Positions 15,609 through 25,002 of a stretch of DNA of 64,000 nt are shown piece by piece. The DNA is taken from assembly GCA_030652255.1 (NCBI GenBank), contig JAUSAZ010000047.1:1-64000 (forward strand), in the 5' to 3' direction. The position numbers and the translations under genes were made by a program. The number at the start of each line of letters is the position of its first letter. The first letter of the stretch is position 1. The DNA is from Myxococcales bacterium (GTDB taxonomy: Bacteria; Myxococcota_A; Polyangia; Polyangiales; Ga0077539). The notes under the pieces were generated by a model. It was not told the origin of the DNA. It saw only the letters and a list, made by a program, of their open reading frames with translations, and did not search any database.

Positions 15609-16828
15609 GTGGGCGCGGTCTCCGGAATGATCGTGAGCGCGCCCTCGGGCACCATCGAGAGCCGCGTGCGCTGGTCCTGGCTGCGGTCGCCCGTGTACTC
15701 GACGTCGACGATGAGCCACCGCTCTCCCGCGATGCCCACGACGTCGTCGGTGAGGAGCACGACCTGGTTGGGCAAGAGGAGCTTGCCCTCGATGCGATGC
15801 CCGAGGACGCCGCAGTCGTAGCGGCGGAAGCCTTCGTTGGCCTGGGCGCAGACGCGCGCCGCCTCGTTGTGCGCCCCGGCCTCCGTCGTCGCGTCGCGGC
15901 TCTGGAGGTAGCGAGGCTGCGGCGGCGGGTCGATCACCACGCGCTGGAGCGCGGCGTCGGTGAGCAGGAAGCCGTTGGTCACCTCGCGCGCGACCTTCGC
16001 GGCGGGGCTGTCGCCGCGCTCCTTGTCGCCGAAGACGGTCACCGCCGTGGGTACGGCCGCGTTGGAGGTGCGCTCCTTGCCCCAGCGGATCTGCGAGCGG
16101 TCGGTCACGCGGCCCGAGACGTCGAGCTCGCGGCGCAGCGTGTGCGACGGCGCGCCGCCCGACCGGGGGCGGTCGACGATGACGCCGGTGCGCCCAGACC
16201 CCTCGACGGGCGTCGTCCAGACGCGGTAGCCGAGCTGCTTGCACATGCGCTCCACCACCTGGTGCGCGCGCTCGCCGACGCGCGGGTGCGAGGCCTTCAC
16301 GGCGTCGTTGCGGAGGGTGGAGGCGTGTGCGCGGCCGCGACGCACGGCCCGGCGGCGCAGCCGGCTCACCACTGCGGACGGGTCCACGCTCTCGCCGATG
16401 TCGGGCGTGATGCCGACGCCCTGGTAGACCGCCGCGATGGCGTCGGAGAGGCGCCGCCCCTCCAGGGTCAGCGTCGGGTCGGCGTCGCCCGACACGGCCG
16501 GCCCAAGGGCGTCGCGGCCCGAGATCGCCAGGATTGGCTCGCCGCGGCCGAAGTCGCCGTCGCCGACGTCGAGCGTGTCGACGAGGCCTGAGAGCACCGC
16601 GTCGCCGTCGAGCGCGAGCGTCACGACGTGGCCGCACTTGATGCGCCCGACCGTGCCCGTGAGCAGCCCCCAGGCGCTGCGGCCCATGTTCGAGTGCCAG
16701 AAGTTGAACAAGAACGGCAGCCCGACCTCGAGCATCGACAGCCGCACCGAGTAGCGGTCCCACACGTCAATCGCGAGCGCGTCGGGGCCGACATAGAGGT
16801 CGACGTCGCTCTTCTCGGGCGCGCTCAC
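15605..16828 (-). CDS. Baseplate hub protein, Mu gp44/P-like
   Basis: A 407-residue protein, GTG start inside the stop of gp43 (GTGA). It begins SAPEKSDVDLYVGPDALAIDVW and holds ISGRDALGPAVSGDA, matching the hub (gpD/gp27-fold) pattern, with the late GHRIEGKLLLPNQVVLLTDD segment. The hub joins the tape measure end and the spike. Confidence 0.75.
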   Translation of the reverse strand: MSAPEKSDVDLYVGPDALAIDVWDRYSVRLSMLEVGLPFLFNFWHSNMGRSAWGLLTGTVGRIKCGHVVTLALDGDAVLSGLVDTLDVGDGDFGRGEPILAISGRDALGPAVSGDADPTLTLEGRRLSDAIAAVYQGVGITPDIGESVDPSAVVSRLRRRAVRRGRAHASTLRNDAVKASHPRVGERAHQVVERMCKQLGYRVWTTPVEGSGRTGVIVDRPRSGGAPSHTLRRELDVSGRVTDRSQIRWGKERTSNAAVPTAVTVFGDKERGDSPAAKVAREVTNGFLLTDAALQRVVIDPPPQPRYLQSRDATTEAGAHNEAARVCAQANEGFRRYDCGVLGHRIEGKLLLPNQVVLLTDDVVGIAGERWLIVDVEYTGDRSQDQRTRLSMVPEGALTIIPETAPT

Positions 16829-17733
16829 GGCACCACCAATGTCTGCCCGGCGGCGATCGTGTCGGAGGCGAGGCCGTTGACCACCCGCAGCTGCCCGGCC
16901 TTGCGCGGGTCGCGGTAGACCCACGCCGCGAACTCCGCCACGGTCATCCGGCGCGGCGCCGTGATCGTGCGCGGGAGGCCCGCGGGCGCCGTGGCCTGCG
17001 CCTCGACCCGGGCGAGCGCGCCCTTGCACTGCGCCACGGACGCGCGCGCTGCGTGGACCAGGGCGCGCGTGGTGCCGGTGAGCGCCTGGAGGGAGATCAT
17101 CCGCGTCGCCTGGGCGATCGTCCCGCGCATCTGCGAGATGGCGCCCTGCACCTCACCCACGGGCGCGAGCGCCCGGCCGACGGCCGTGCGGACGGTCGTC
17201 GCCGCGCGGGCGAGGCCGCCCAGAATACCGAGCGGTGCGAGCGCGGCGTCGGCCGCTGCCGCCGCGACATCGAGCGTCTGCCCGACATCGGTCGCCGGGA
17301 GGAGCGTGGCCACCACACCGGTGACGGAGGCGCGCTGCTCGATCCACTCGAAGTCGAGGTAGGCGCCGCTGCGAACACCTGCCACGACCCGCGGGGCCCA
17401 TGACGGGACGCGGACAGGGAAGGTGCCGAGCAGCGGGTGCGCGAGGCGCAGGTCCCGGTCGCCACGCGTCGCCAGGAGGTCGATCACGGCGGGGTAGTCG
17501 GTCTCGTAGAGCGAGTCGGGCCAGCCGGAGAGCCCTCGAAGGAAGAGCGCGGTGATCTTCCCCCGGTACGCCTTCCGGCCGGTGTCCGTGAGCTCGGCGC
17601 CGTCGCGCCCCCACTGCTCGTGCTCGACGACGCCACGCGCGCCCTGCTGCTCGATCGACTCGACGGGGAACGCGATCGACTCCAGCGTGCAGCGCTGGAG
17701 CGAGAGCGAGAGGGCGTCGTCGGGCGTGGTCAT
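16825..17733 (-). CDS. DNA circularisation protein N (Mu gp43) with LysM-like end
   Basis: A 302-residue protein. Residues 10-110 match the gpN circularisation domain (LSLQRCTLESIAFPVESIEQ, RKAYRGKITALFLRGLSG, DSLYETDYPAVIDLLA). Residues 255-302 resemble a LysM module (VAEFAAWVYRDPRKAGQLRV, then ASDTIAAGQTLVVP). The family is a tail component thought to help circularise injected DNA. ATGA-type overlap with the tape measure gene. Confidence 0.8.
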   Translation of the reverse strand: MTTPDDALSLSLQRCTLESIAFPVESIEQQGARGVVEHEQWGRDGAELTDTGRKAYRGKITALFLRGLSGWPDSLYETDYPAVIDLLATRGDRDLRLAHPLLGTFPVRVPSWAPRVVAGVRSGAYLDFEWIEQRASVTGVVATLLPATDVGQTLDVAAAAADAALAPLGILGGLARAATTVRTAVGRALAPVGEVQGAISQMRGTIAQATRMISLQALTGTTRALVHAARASVAQCKGALARVEAQATAPAGLPRTITAPRRMTVAEFAAWVYRDPRKAGQLRVVNGLASDTIAAGQTLVVP

Positions 17734-20003
17734 GGTGTGGGGGGCATGGTGCTGGAGGTGGGCGGCGTCGGCGCGACGGTGGCCGTGATGGGCGCGCCGC
17801 GCAGGGCGGCGGCGACGGCGGCGCCGATCTCGGCGGCGGTGGGCGGCGGCCGGTGGGCCTCGCGGGCCGCGGTGGTGAGGCGCGTGGACTGGCGCTGCCA
17901 CTCGCCGCCCTCGCGCTGTTGCCGCTGCGCCTCTTCCTGCGACGTCCCGCCGTAGGCGCCGCCGAACTGCAGCGCCGAGGCGAGGATCGAGGGGATGCCG
18001 AAGACGCCCCGCGCGAGGCCGCCGAGTAGGCCGCCGCCCGCCATCGCGGCGCCGGCGACCCGGGGGGCGACCTTCCCGAGCAGGGTGCGCCCGAAGCTCG
18101 TGGCCGCGAGCACGCGGCGACCGACCGCCGCCGCCGCGCCGCCGCCGGTCACCGCGCCGACCACGTTGCTGGCGGTCGACGCGCCGGTCTGGACCCCCTG
18201 TGCCTCGAAGGGGTTGCGGGCGCTCCAGTCGGCGAACTGGCGGGAGAGGTTGACGATCTCCCGCGTGTTGTCGGTGAGCGCGTTGGCGCCCGCCTCCTGG
18301 GCGCGCGTGAGCTGCGAGAGCTCGTCGCCCTCCACCTCGCGCTGGTGCCCCGCGATCGTTTCGTCGCTCAGCCCGGCGCCGCCCATCATCTGCTGGATCT
18401 TCTGGCCGCGCTCGCCACCGAGGACGCCCATGAGGTTGCGCATGTTCACGAGGAAGGCCTGCGCGTTGCCGTGCCCGCCGCCCGCGAAGATGTTGGCGCC
18501 CGCCTGCGCGTTGCCGCCCGTGGCCCCGGCCACGCGCGTCGCGAGCTCGATCGGGCTCACGCCCTGCCGGAGCCGCATCGCGTTCCGGTCCCGGCGCGTC
18601 GGGTCGCGCTCGAAGAGCGCGTTGTCGCCCTCGTAGAGCGCGTGCAGCGCGGCGGCGCGGGCGCGGCCCTCGGGCGTGCGGGTGTTGATCTGCGACTCCG
18701 CCGTGCGGATGTTCGTGAGGGCCATCTCCTGGCGCCGGGGGGTGTTGAGGAAGCCCTGGAGGCTCGCGAGCGTGTTGGCGGTGTGGCCGGCGTTGCCGCC
18801 CGAGGCTGCCAGCACCTCCTGCGTCGCCACGGACTCGCGCCACGCGGCGAGGCGGGCGGTCTGGCGCTGCGCCTCCGTCGCGCCGGGCCCGAGCGCGCTC
18901 ACCCGCGCGTCCATCAGCCGCGAGGCGCCGGGGAGGCCCTGCTGCAGCAGCTGGTCGACCTCGACCTGCCCCGACTGCGCCGCGGCGAGGGCGAAGCGCA
19001 TCGCGTCGCGCAGGGCGTTCCCGCGGAACCCGGCCGCCGAGAGCCGGCCGCGCGCCGCGAGGTACTGCCCCGGGTCGGCACCCTCGGCGTTGGCCTCGCG
19101 GACGATCGAGAGCGACTCCTCCAGCGTCTGCGACCGCGTGCGCCCCTCGCCCGCCTCGAGCGCGGAGCCGCGCTCCTGGCCCGTGGAGAGCGCACTGGCG
19201 ACGTCGGCGTAGCTCATACCCGTCTCCTCAACGAAGCGGCGGACGCGCGTGCGGGCGGCGGACGCGTCCTCCCTGGAGCCGCCTGCGTTGCGCACGGCGT
19301 TCCCAAGCGCCCGGTCGGCCGTCGCGCGGCTCTGCCGGGCATCCTGGATCTGCCCATGCATCGCCGACCCGTACTCCGCGGCGCCCGACCCGAGCGCGCC
19401 CGCCACGCCGAGGATGCGGCCGCCCACGTCGCGGGACCGCTGCCGGTGCTCCCGCTCCTCGCGCTCTGTGCGGGCCCTGCGCGCCGCCGCGAGCTGCCGG
19501 TGGATGCGGTCGACCTCGGCCGCCCAGCGAGCCTCGGTGCGCACGCGCTCTCTGGCCTCCCGCTCGGCGAGGCGGGTCTTCTCCTTCTCGGACCGCTCCG
19601 CGCTCCTGACCTCGTCGCGCTTCAGCCGCTCCGCCCGGTCGGTCTCTCTCGCCGCGAGCGCCAGGCGGAGGTTGGACTCCCTCGCGGCGATGCCGGTCCG
19701 CTGCCGCTCGGACTTCGCGGCGTTGTTCACGCCCGCAACGTCGAGCTTCGCCCGCGCCGCGGCGGCGGCCTCATCGGCGCGCTTCTTGTCGTTCAGCGCG
19801 CGGACCCGGTCGGCGTACTCCTGGCGCTGAAGCTGGCGCTTGAGCGCCGCGTCGTTGCTCGCCTGCGTGCGCTCGCGCGTCGACGCCCGCCGCGAATCGG
19901 CGTGGATCTGCGCGACGGCGCGGCTGTTGGCCGCGACGGTCTCGGCGAGACCGGCCTTGACGCCCGAGGCGTCGGCGCCGATGCGGAGAATGACTTCGGA
20001 CAT
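17730..20003 (-). CDS. Tail length tape measure protein
   Basis: A 757-residue protein, the longest tail gene. Residues 1-230 are charged coiled coil (MSEVILRIGADASGVKAGL start is typical), the middle is Ala/Gly/Arg-rich helical, and residues about 640-700 are Gly/Ala-rich and hydrophobic (AAMAGGGLLGGLARGVFG). It sets tail length and leaves with DNA. Length predicts a tail of roughly 100 nm by the usual 1.5 A per residue rule; inference only. Confidence 0.85.
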   Translation of the reverse strand: MSEVILRIGADASGVKAGLAETVAANSRAVAQIHADSRRASTRERTQASNDAALKRQLQRQEYADRVRALNDKKRADEAAAAARAKLDVAGVNNAAKSERQRTGIAARESNLRLALAARETDRAERLKRDEVRSAERSEKEKTRLAEREARERVRTEARWAAEVDRIHRQLAAARRARTEREEREHRQRSRDVGGRILGVAGALGSGAAEYGSAMHGQIQDARQSRATADRALGNAVRNAGGSREDASAARTRVRRFVEETGMSYADVASALSTGQERGSALEAGEGRTRSQTLEESLSIVREANAEGADPGQYLAARGRLSAAGFRGNALRDAMRFALAAAQSGQVEVDQLLQQGLPGASRLMDARVSALGPGATEAQRQTARLAAWRESVATQEVLAASGGNAGHTANTLASLQGFLNTPRRQEMALTNIRTAESQINTRTPEGRARAAALHALYEGDNALFERDPTRRDRNAMRLRQGVSPIELATRVAGATGGNAQAGANIFAGGGHGNAQAFLVNMRNLMGVLGGERGQKIQQMMGGAGLSDETIAGHQREVEGDELSQLTRAQEAGANALTDNTREIVNLSRQFADWSARNPFEAQGVQTGASTASNVVGAVTGGGAAAAVGRRVLAATSFGRTLLGKVAPRVAGAAMAGGGLLGGLARGVFGIPSILASALQFGGAYGGTSQEEAQRQQREGGEWQRQSTRLTTAAREAHRPPPTAAEIGAAVAAALRGAPITATVAPTPPTSSTMPPTP

Positions 20004-20006
20004 GGG

Positions 20007-20057
20007 TCACCGTGCGGGGCGCAGGAGTGCGGCGAGCGCTCCCGCGAGGTCTGTCAC
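20007..20057 (-). other. 16-codon overlapping frame after tail chaperone gene
   Basis: GTG at 20057-20055 overlaps the chaperone stop (GTGA) and the frame runs to TGA at 20007, encoding TDLAGALAALLRPAR. It could be a tiny gene or a short frameshift extension of the chaperone, since programmed frameshifts are usual between these genes. No clear slippery heptamer seen. Confidence 0.2.
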
Positions 20058-20734
20058 TCCACCGTCATCCCGGTCGGCGAGTCCGAGGTCTCGCTCGAAT
20101 CGTCGTCCGGCTCGCTCGACGGCGAGGTACCCGAGGAGGGTGAGTTCGTCGGCGTCGAGTACAGACGCTCCGCCAGTTCGGTCACGATGAAGCGCAGCGT
20201 AACGGTGTCGTAGCCATGCAGCGCATAGCTCGACACCTGGGCTTCCCCCAGCGCCCGCAGGGTTGCCTCCATGGCCTCGCTCATCAGCAGCCGGCCGCCC
20301 GCATCCACCGGCGCCGTCGAGAGCGGGGAGCGCTCGATCTCGTAGTCACACCAGATGCGCCAGAGGAGCGCGATCTCGTGCTTGGTGAGCAGGAGTCGCA
20401 GCTCGTCCGCGTCCTTCGCCACGCGCTGCGCGTCCCTCGGCGAGACCGCGTCAGCGGACTGCGGCGTCACCAGCGCGAGCGCCAGGATCTGCGTGGCGTT
20501 CTCGATCTCGGAGTCCTCGAGTCCGGCCTCGGTGAAGAGGTTCTCCTCCTGCCACTTGAGCCCCTCGACGAGCCGCAGGTTGGCGGCGCGCCGGCACTCC
20601 TGCAACTCCGCCTGGGAGAGCGCGCGGAGGGCGAGCGGGACGCCCCGGAGGCGCCCCTTCTCGACCGTGACGGCCTTGACCGGCACGCGCTGCCCGAGGG
20701 CGCGCGCGAGCGGGGAGCGGGGGTCGTTGTCCAT
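20054..20734 (-). CDS. Tail assembly chaperone, Mu gp41-like
   Basis: A 226-residue protein directly between tail tube and tape measure genes, the place of the tail chaperone. Mostly helical (ALSQAELQECRRAANLRLVE, DAQRVAKDADELRLLLTK) with a disordered acidic Ser/Pro tail (residues 196-226). It should coat the tape measure protein during tail assembly. Assignment is mainly by position and size. Confidence 0.65.
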   Translation of the reverse strand: MDNDPRSPLARALGQRVPVKAVTVEKGRLRGVPLALRALSQAELQECRRAANLRLVEGLKWQEENLFTEAGLEDSEIENATQILALALVTPQSADAVSPRDAQRVAKDADELRLLLTKHEIALLWRIWCDYEIERSPLSTAPVDAGGRLLMSEAMEATLRALGEAQVSSYALHGYDTVTLRFIVTELAERLYSTPTNSPSSGTSPSSEPDDDSSETSDSPTGMTVE

Positions 20735-20737
20735 CGC

Positions 20738-21124
20738 TCAGACCTTGCGCCCGTGGAAGGAGACCTCGTTGTCGACGGCCTTGTTCACGCCGATGTCGAT
20801 GGAGGGGTCGCGGAAGTCACCCTCCAGGCTGAGCTCGTAGAGGATGCCTCCGCCGGCCTCTTCCGGGCGCAGGATCACGAAGCGCAGCTGGTGCGTCTTG
20901 CCGTCCTCGGTGATGTTGAACCAGTTGCGCTCGAACCCCTCGGCGGGGACGGGGTTGGTGATGGAGACGACGTACTTCGCGGTGCCCTTGGTGTGCCCCT
21001 CGAAGCCGCCGAGGACGGTCATCACGTCGGCGTTGCCGCTCGTCATGGCGACCTTGAGCGACGCGCTCTTGAGCAGCGTCACGCCGTCCATGTCGACGTA
21101 TCCCTGACTCGCGTTCTGTCCCAT
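20738..21124 (-). CDS. Tail tube protein, Mu gp40-like
   Basis: A 128-residue protein beginning MGQNASQGYVDMDG, the usual size of a myovirus tube subunit. It has the beta pattern HTKGTAKYVVSITNPVPAEG and LSLEGDFRDPSIDIGV. It lies immediately after the sheath gene. Confidence 0.75.
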   Translation of the reverse strand: MGQNASQGYVDMDGVTLLKSASLKVAMTSGNADVMTVLGGFEGHTKGTAKYVVSITNPVPAEGFERNWFNITEDGKTHQLRFVILRPEEAGGGILYELSLEGDFRDPSIDIGVNKAVDNEVSFHGRKV

Positions 21125-21127
21125 GGA

Positions 21128-22768
21128 TCAGGCCTCCGGCTGCTGCTGGTAGATGGTGCCGTCCGCGATGTCGAAGTCCTGCGGGGGCACCGAGGGGAAG
21201 CTCCAGTCGACCCGGCGCGGGTTCGACGGGTTGATGACGCAGGTGATCTGCGCGCGCAGGGCGTCGACGTCGCGCAGGATCCCCCGGCGCTCCATGGTCT
21301 TGCAGAGCTGGTAGATGCGCGTCCCCACGCTCGACGGGCTGGTCGTGCGCGGCACGAGCGAGGGGCGTCCCGAGGCCTGGTCAGCGACGAGGCTGAAGCC
21401 CCGGTAGGTACGGTGCAGGTCCTCGACGACGACCGCGCGGGCGTGGTCGGCGACCGTGACGTCCTTGGTCTTGTAGACCGCGAAGTTCGGGGTGCCGGAG
21501 ACCAGCGACCGGGTGCAGATGGACGACACGAGCACCATGCGCCCGGGGCGCGAGGGCGACGCTGCGAGGGGCGTCACGCCGGCGTTGAGCGCCAGCTCGA
21601 TCTCGGTCCCGTCCATCGCGTCGTTGAGGTCGCGCGGGGCGCGCAGCACGAGCTCGAGGCCGTTGAGGTTGCACGCGGGGTTGGCGGCCTCGCCCTCGAT
21701 CACGCCACCGAGCTGCCCGTCGCCGAAGATCCGGGCGACGGCGATGCTCGCGGCGATCTCCAGCGGGAGGTCGTCCGAGCCGGGGTTCGTCGGCCACTGC
21801 GCGCGGGCGGCGTTGAGCGCCTGCGAGTCGGTGATGCTCGTCGCGTAGGCGGCGAGGCTCCCGAACTCCACCTGCTGGGGGTACTGCGCCGACTCGGAGA
21901 GGGCGTCCACGTGCGCCGTGAGGCGGGCGTGGTTGGCGCTCGCGGAGCCCGACACGCGGTAGGCGCCCATGCAGATGCGGTCGAAGGACTGCGACGCGAT
22001 CGCCGCCAGGAGCGCCGTGACGTCGTCGTCGACGGCGCCGTTGGTGAAGCGGTAGACGCCCCCGTCGACCGCGCCGCCGGACAGGGTGATGGTGAGCCCG
22101 CCGACCGTCGTCGCCGTGGTGTCGAGGATCTCGATCGTGTCGGTACTGGTGAGCAGCGCCGCGCGCAGGGTGAGGCTGTTGCCGCGGGGCCCGGCGCACT
22201 TCGCGCTGATGGTCACCGCGCCCGTCGCGTAGACGTTGACCGCCGTGACGGGCCAGTCGCGCTGGGCGTTGATCGCCCGGGCGACGGCGAGGCCGATCGT
22301 CGCGACGGTGTCCGAGGTGGTGTAGGCGACCTCGATCGACCGGCCCGCCACCGTGACGCGCAGGGTGCCCGCGGCGGTGATGGCGGAGGAGATGGTCGGC
22401 GTGAGCACCGCCGAGGCCTTCACCGGCGACGAGCCGTAGGTCACCGGGGCGATCCACACCTCGGCGGAGCGGTCCTGCGCGAGGGCCGTGATCACCCCGC
22501 GGTGCAGTTCGGACCCCTGACCCGTGAGCGCCTTGGCGTGGTCGGCGCTGGTGACGCGCGTCGCGCGGTCGAGCACCGCGGTACCGGCGGCCGTGGTCAC
22601 GACCTCGGTCCCGCTCGCCGCGAGGTTCATGGTGGTCGTGATCGCGGTGGTGATCATCGAGCCGATGAGCAGGATGCGCCTGGCGGCCGAGCCGGGCGCC
22701 GAGCCCGACGTGCCGAAGATGACGCTGCCGCGGACCTGCGGGGTCTTGGTGGAGGGAGGGAGGCTCAC
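21128..22768 (-). CDS. Contractile tail sheath protein, Mu gp39-like
   Basis: A 546-residue protein. The N-terminus (SLPPSTKTPQVRGSVIFGTS) and the C-terminal domain (RIYQLCKTMERRGILRDVDALR, INPSNPRRVDWSFPSVPPQDFD) match sheath proteins of Mu-like phages, where the C-terminal third is most conserved. It proves a contractile tail. GTG start in a GTGA overlap. Confidence 0.85.
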   Translation of the reverse strand: MSLPPSTKTPQVRGSVIFGTSGSAPGSAARRILLIGSMITTAITTTMNLAASGTEVVTTAAGTAVLDRATRVTSADHAKALTGQGSELHRGVITALAQDRSAEVWIAPVTYGSSPVKASAVLTPTISSAITAAGTLRVTVAGRSIEVAYTTSDTVATIGLAVARAINAQRDWPVTAVNVYATGAVTISAKCAGPRGNSLTLRAALLTSTDTIEILDTTATTVGGLTITLSGGAVDGGVYRFTNGAVDDDVTALLAAIASQSFDRICMGAYRVSGSASANHARLTAHVDALSESAQYPQQVEFGSLAAYATSITDSQALNAARAQWPTNPGSDDLPLEIAASIAVARIFGDGQLGGVIEGEAANPACNLNGLELVLRAPRDLNDAMDGTEIELALNAGVTPLAASPSRPGRMVLVSSICTRSLVSGTPNFAVYKTKDVTVADHARAVVVEDLHRTYRGFSLVADQASGRPSLVPRTTSPSSVGTRIYQLCKTMERRGILRDVDALRAQITCVINPSNPRRVDWSFPSVPPQDFDIADGTIYQQQPEA

Positions 22769-23115
22769 TGGTCACGCTCCGTGCGGTTGACGAGAGGGTC
22801 GGCGGCGACGCCGCGCTGGATCACGAGCGGCTCGTCCGTCGTGACGACGCGGGACGCCTGGGACGCCTGGGGCGCCTCGGGCTCGGGCGCGGGGTCGACG
22901 AGCGACGTCGCGGCCTCGCTGGCGTCGGGCGAGGGCACCTCGGCGAGCTCCCGGCGGCCGATGGCGCGGCGGACGTAGGTGGTGTCGGCGACGCGCTCGG
23001 CCTCGGGCTGGCCGCTGGCGGCGCGTCCCATGGCGCGGCCGTGGTGCGCGCGCCCGGTCTCGTCGACGTACGGCACCGTGCCGTCGCTCAGGGCGATGAC
23101 GCAGATGAACTTCAT
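22765..23115 (-). CDS. Mu gp38-like small protein
   Basis: A 116-residue protein starting MKFICVIALSDGTVPYVDETG; the ATG at 23115 was chosen over the open upstream frame, which is Arg-rich noise. An acidic, Pro/Ala-rich C-terminus follows. It lies between gp37 and sheath genes as in Mu. Unknown structural or assembly role. Confidence 0.6.
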   Translation of the reverse strand: MKFICVIALSDGTVPYVDETGRAHHGRAMGRAASGQPEAERVADTTYVRRAIGRRELAEVPSPDASEAATSLVDPAPEPEAPQASQASRVVTTDEPLVIQRGVAADPLVNRTERDQ

Positions 23116-23141
23116 GGTGGGTCTCGCAGCGGGTGGGAGGG

Positions 23142-23819
23142 TCAGTCGGTGAGGTCGATGGTCGACGGGTCGAGGTCGGTCGCGCCCTCGGGGCCGTTCT
23201 CGCCAGTCATCGTCTCGAAGGGCTCGGCGTCGGGCTCGAGCGCGGTCTCGTTGGCCGTGGTGTCGAGCGCGAGCTGCGCGCTGAAGCGCACGACGGAGAC
23301 GTAGGAGGCCCGGCGCGCCGTGATCCACGGGGCGCTCTCCTCCCAGGTGATGCCGCCGCCGTCGTACAGGCCTGCGATCCGGAGCTCAGCGAGCGCCCCC
23401 TCGACGGCATCGATCCCCACGAGGGCGGTGTCCATCGCCCAGGCGTCGCCGCGCGGGTCGGTGACGGCGACGTACACCCGCCACTGGACCTGGCGGATGA
23501 CCTCGCCCTCCTGGAGGATCGTGCGGATCCGGCTGCCGTTGGCGCCCACCGGGCGGGTGCCCTCCCACGCCAGCAGCATCGCGGGCACCTGCTTCAGGTG
23601 GGTGAGCGCCAGGCCGTTCTCGCGGGCGTCGGACAGCGAGCGCGAGACCTCCCCGGCGAAGTGGTGCAGCGACCGGAAGGGCTGCAGCTCGGAGGTGGTC
23701 TGCATCGCGGGCGAGTACACGCCACCGACCTCGTCGGGCGTCGCGCCCGTCACGGTGTAGCCCGCGACGAGGCCGGCGAGGCGCGTCCAGATGGCGCGCT
23801 TGAGGGCGTTGGGGGTCAT
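23142..23819 (-). CDS. Tail completion/neck protein, Mu gp37-like (DUF1834)
   Basis: A 225-residue protein: MTPNALKRAIWTRLAGLVAGY at the start, a central FAGEVSRSLSDARENGLALTHLKQVPAMLLAWEG segment that matches the family core in order, then a beta-rich end. Order and overlap (ATGA with the next gene) fit the connector of a Mu-type myovirus. Confidence 0.7.
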   Translation of the reverse strand: MTPNALKRAIWTRLAGLVAGYTVTGATPDEVGGVYSPAMQTTSELQPFRSLHHFAGEVSRSLSDARENGLALTHLKQVPAMLLAWEGTRPVGANGSRIRTILQEGEVIRQVQWRVYVAVTDPRGDAWAMDTALVGIDAVEGALAELRIAGLYDGGGITWEESAPWITARRASYVSVVRFSAQLALDTTANETALEPDAEPFETMTGENGPEGATDLDPSTIDLTD

Positions 23820-24193
23820 CGGAGTCCCGAGCGGAAGACGGCGTTCTCGACCGCGTCGTCGCGGCGGCGGTCGATCTCGTCGCTGCGCAGGACGAACGCG
23901 GTCCCGAGGTACTCCGACCACGCCTCGACGTAGGACGCGTACGGCATCACGGCCTCGGCGCCGCCCGCGAGCGTGCCATCCGTCGCGCGGCCGGTGACGC
24001 GCAACCCGCGGATCGAGTCCTCCAGGTCGCCCGTCTGGTTCTGGAACGAGTGGGAGGCGCGGGCCTCCTCGGCGATCGCGCGGCCCGAGAGACGCATCGC
24101 CTCGTTCATCTCGGCGTCGAGGTAGCGCAGGAAGCTGCGGGCCTCCTCCTCGAGCCCGTTGAGGTCCAGGCGGAACTCGATCACGGGCGTCAC
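23816..24193 (-). CDS. HK97 gp10-like neck/tail completion protein
   Basis: A 125-residue protein from a GTG in a GTGA overlap. The helical N-terminus (LNGLEEEARSFLRYLDAEM), the ARASHSFQNQTGDLEDSIRGL segment and the MPYASYVE.. segment are characteristic of gp10-type proteins (T-G-x-L-x-x-S-I then Y-A-x-Y-V-E). It links head and tail. Confidence 0.75.
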   Translation of the reverse strand: MTPVIEFRLDLNGLEEEARSFLRYLDAEMNEAMRLSGRAIAEEARASHSFQNQTGDLEDSIRGLRVTGRATDGTLAGGAEAVMPYASYVEAWSEYLGTAFVLRSDEIDRRRDDAVENAVFRSGLR

Positions 24194-24606
24194 CGCAGGG
24201 GCCTCCGGCGCGGCGACGAGGCGACGGCGGCGCCACCGTGCACGGCCTCGCCGTCGTCCTCCTCGCTGACGGTGCCGAGCGTCCCCTGGGGGGTGAGCTG
24301 GCCGAGCGTGCAGCGCTCCAGCCATCGGAGCGCGGCCTCGAAGCGCTCCTTCAGGATCTTGTCCGAGGAGTCGATGTTGTACCCGCGGACGCTCAGCAGC
24401 TCGTACGCGGCCATCGCCGCGACGTGCGCGCGGAGCGAGCGCGACCAGGTGGTGAGCGGCAGCGGGAAGCGCTCGCGCAGGTAGTCGTCCGCCACGGCCG
24501 ACATGCTCTCGAGCACCTCGTCCTGCTCGGTCGTGCTGATCTGCGCGAGGATCAGTGCGTTCGCGCCGTGCCGCGCGAGGTCCGTGCGGTCGGCGTAGAC
24601 CGCCAC
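24190..24606 (-). CDS. Head-tail connector, Mu gp36-like (DUF1320)
   Basis: A 138-residue protein with the family pattern: YADRTDLARHGANALILAQIS, ESMSAVADDYLRERFPLPL and HVAAMAAYELLSVRGYN. It forms a ring below the portal. ATG start; three bases separate it from the upstream gene. Confidence 0.8.
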   Translation of the reverse strand: MAVYADRTDLARHGANALILAQISTTEQDEVLESMSAVADDYLRERFPLPLTTWSRSLRAHVAAMAAYELLSVRGYNIDSSDKILKERFEAALRWLERCTLGQLTPQGTLGTVSEEDDGEAVHGGAAVASSPRRRPLR

Positions 24607-24609
24607 GGC

Positions 24610-24999
24610 TCAGCCCCCGACGGCTTCGCCGTCGAAGGAGAGCGTGAACGTCGGCGTGTTGGTGCCGCCGAGCGCGACGTCGAAGCGCACCCACCGGTCG
24701 ACCGCGAAGGCCTTGCGCTGCGCGCCCGCCGCGGTGAGCTGCGTGAAGGTGCCCGCGGCGTAGAACGTCCCGCCGGGCGTGTCGCAGGTCATCACGGTGA
24801 CGTCGCAGGTGGGGTTGGTGCCCGTGCGCGACGCGCAGGTCTGCGTCACGCGCAGGACGCCGCACTCGCCCACGTAGAGCGAGTCGGTCGAGCCGTTCGC
24901 GGCGAAGGCCGCGGCGGGGATCTCGACCTTGCGGCGCGAGACCACCTGCGTCTCGGTGGGGTCGATGGCGGGCAGGCGGGGGGCAATGCGGTTGGCCAT
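24610..24999 (-). CDS. Small capsid-region protein
   Basis: A 129-residue beta-rich protein (VEIPAAAFAANGSTDSLYVG, TPTFTLSFDGEAVGG) between capsid and connector genes. It contains four Cys but no metal knuckle. It could be a decoration or head-fibre protein; the fold is not recognised. Confidence 0.55.
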   Translation of the reverse strand: MANRIAPRLPAIDPTETQVVSRRKVEIPAAAFAANGSTDSLYVGECGVLRVTQTCASRTGTNPTCDVTVMTCDTPGGTFYAAGTFTQLTAAGAQRKAFAVDRWVRFDVALGGTNTPTFTLSFDGEAVGG

Positions 25000-25002
25000 G
25001 GG

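Noticed and set aside
20216..22978. A 920-codon plus-strand frame opposite sheath, tube and chaperone genes
   Set aside because: Antisense shadow; the minus-strand genes match known tail families.
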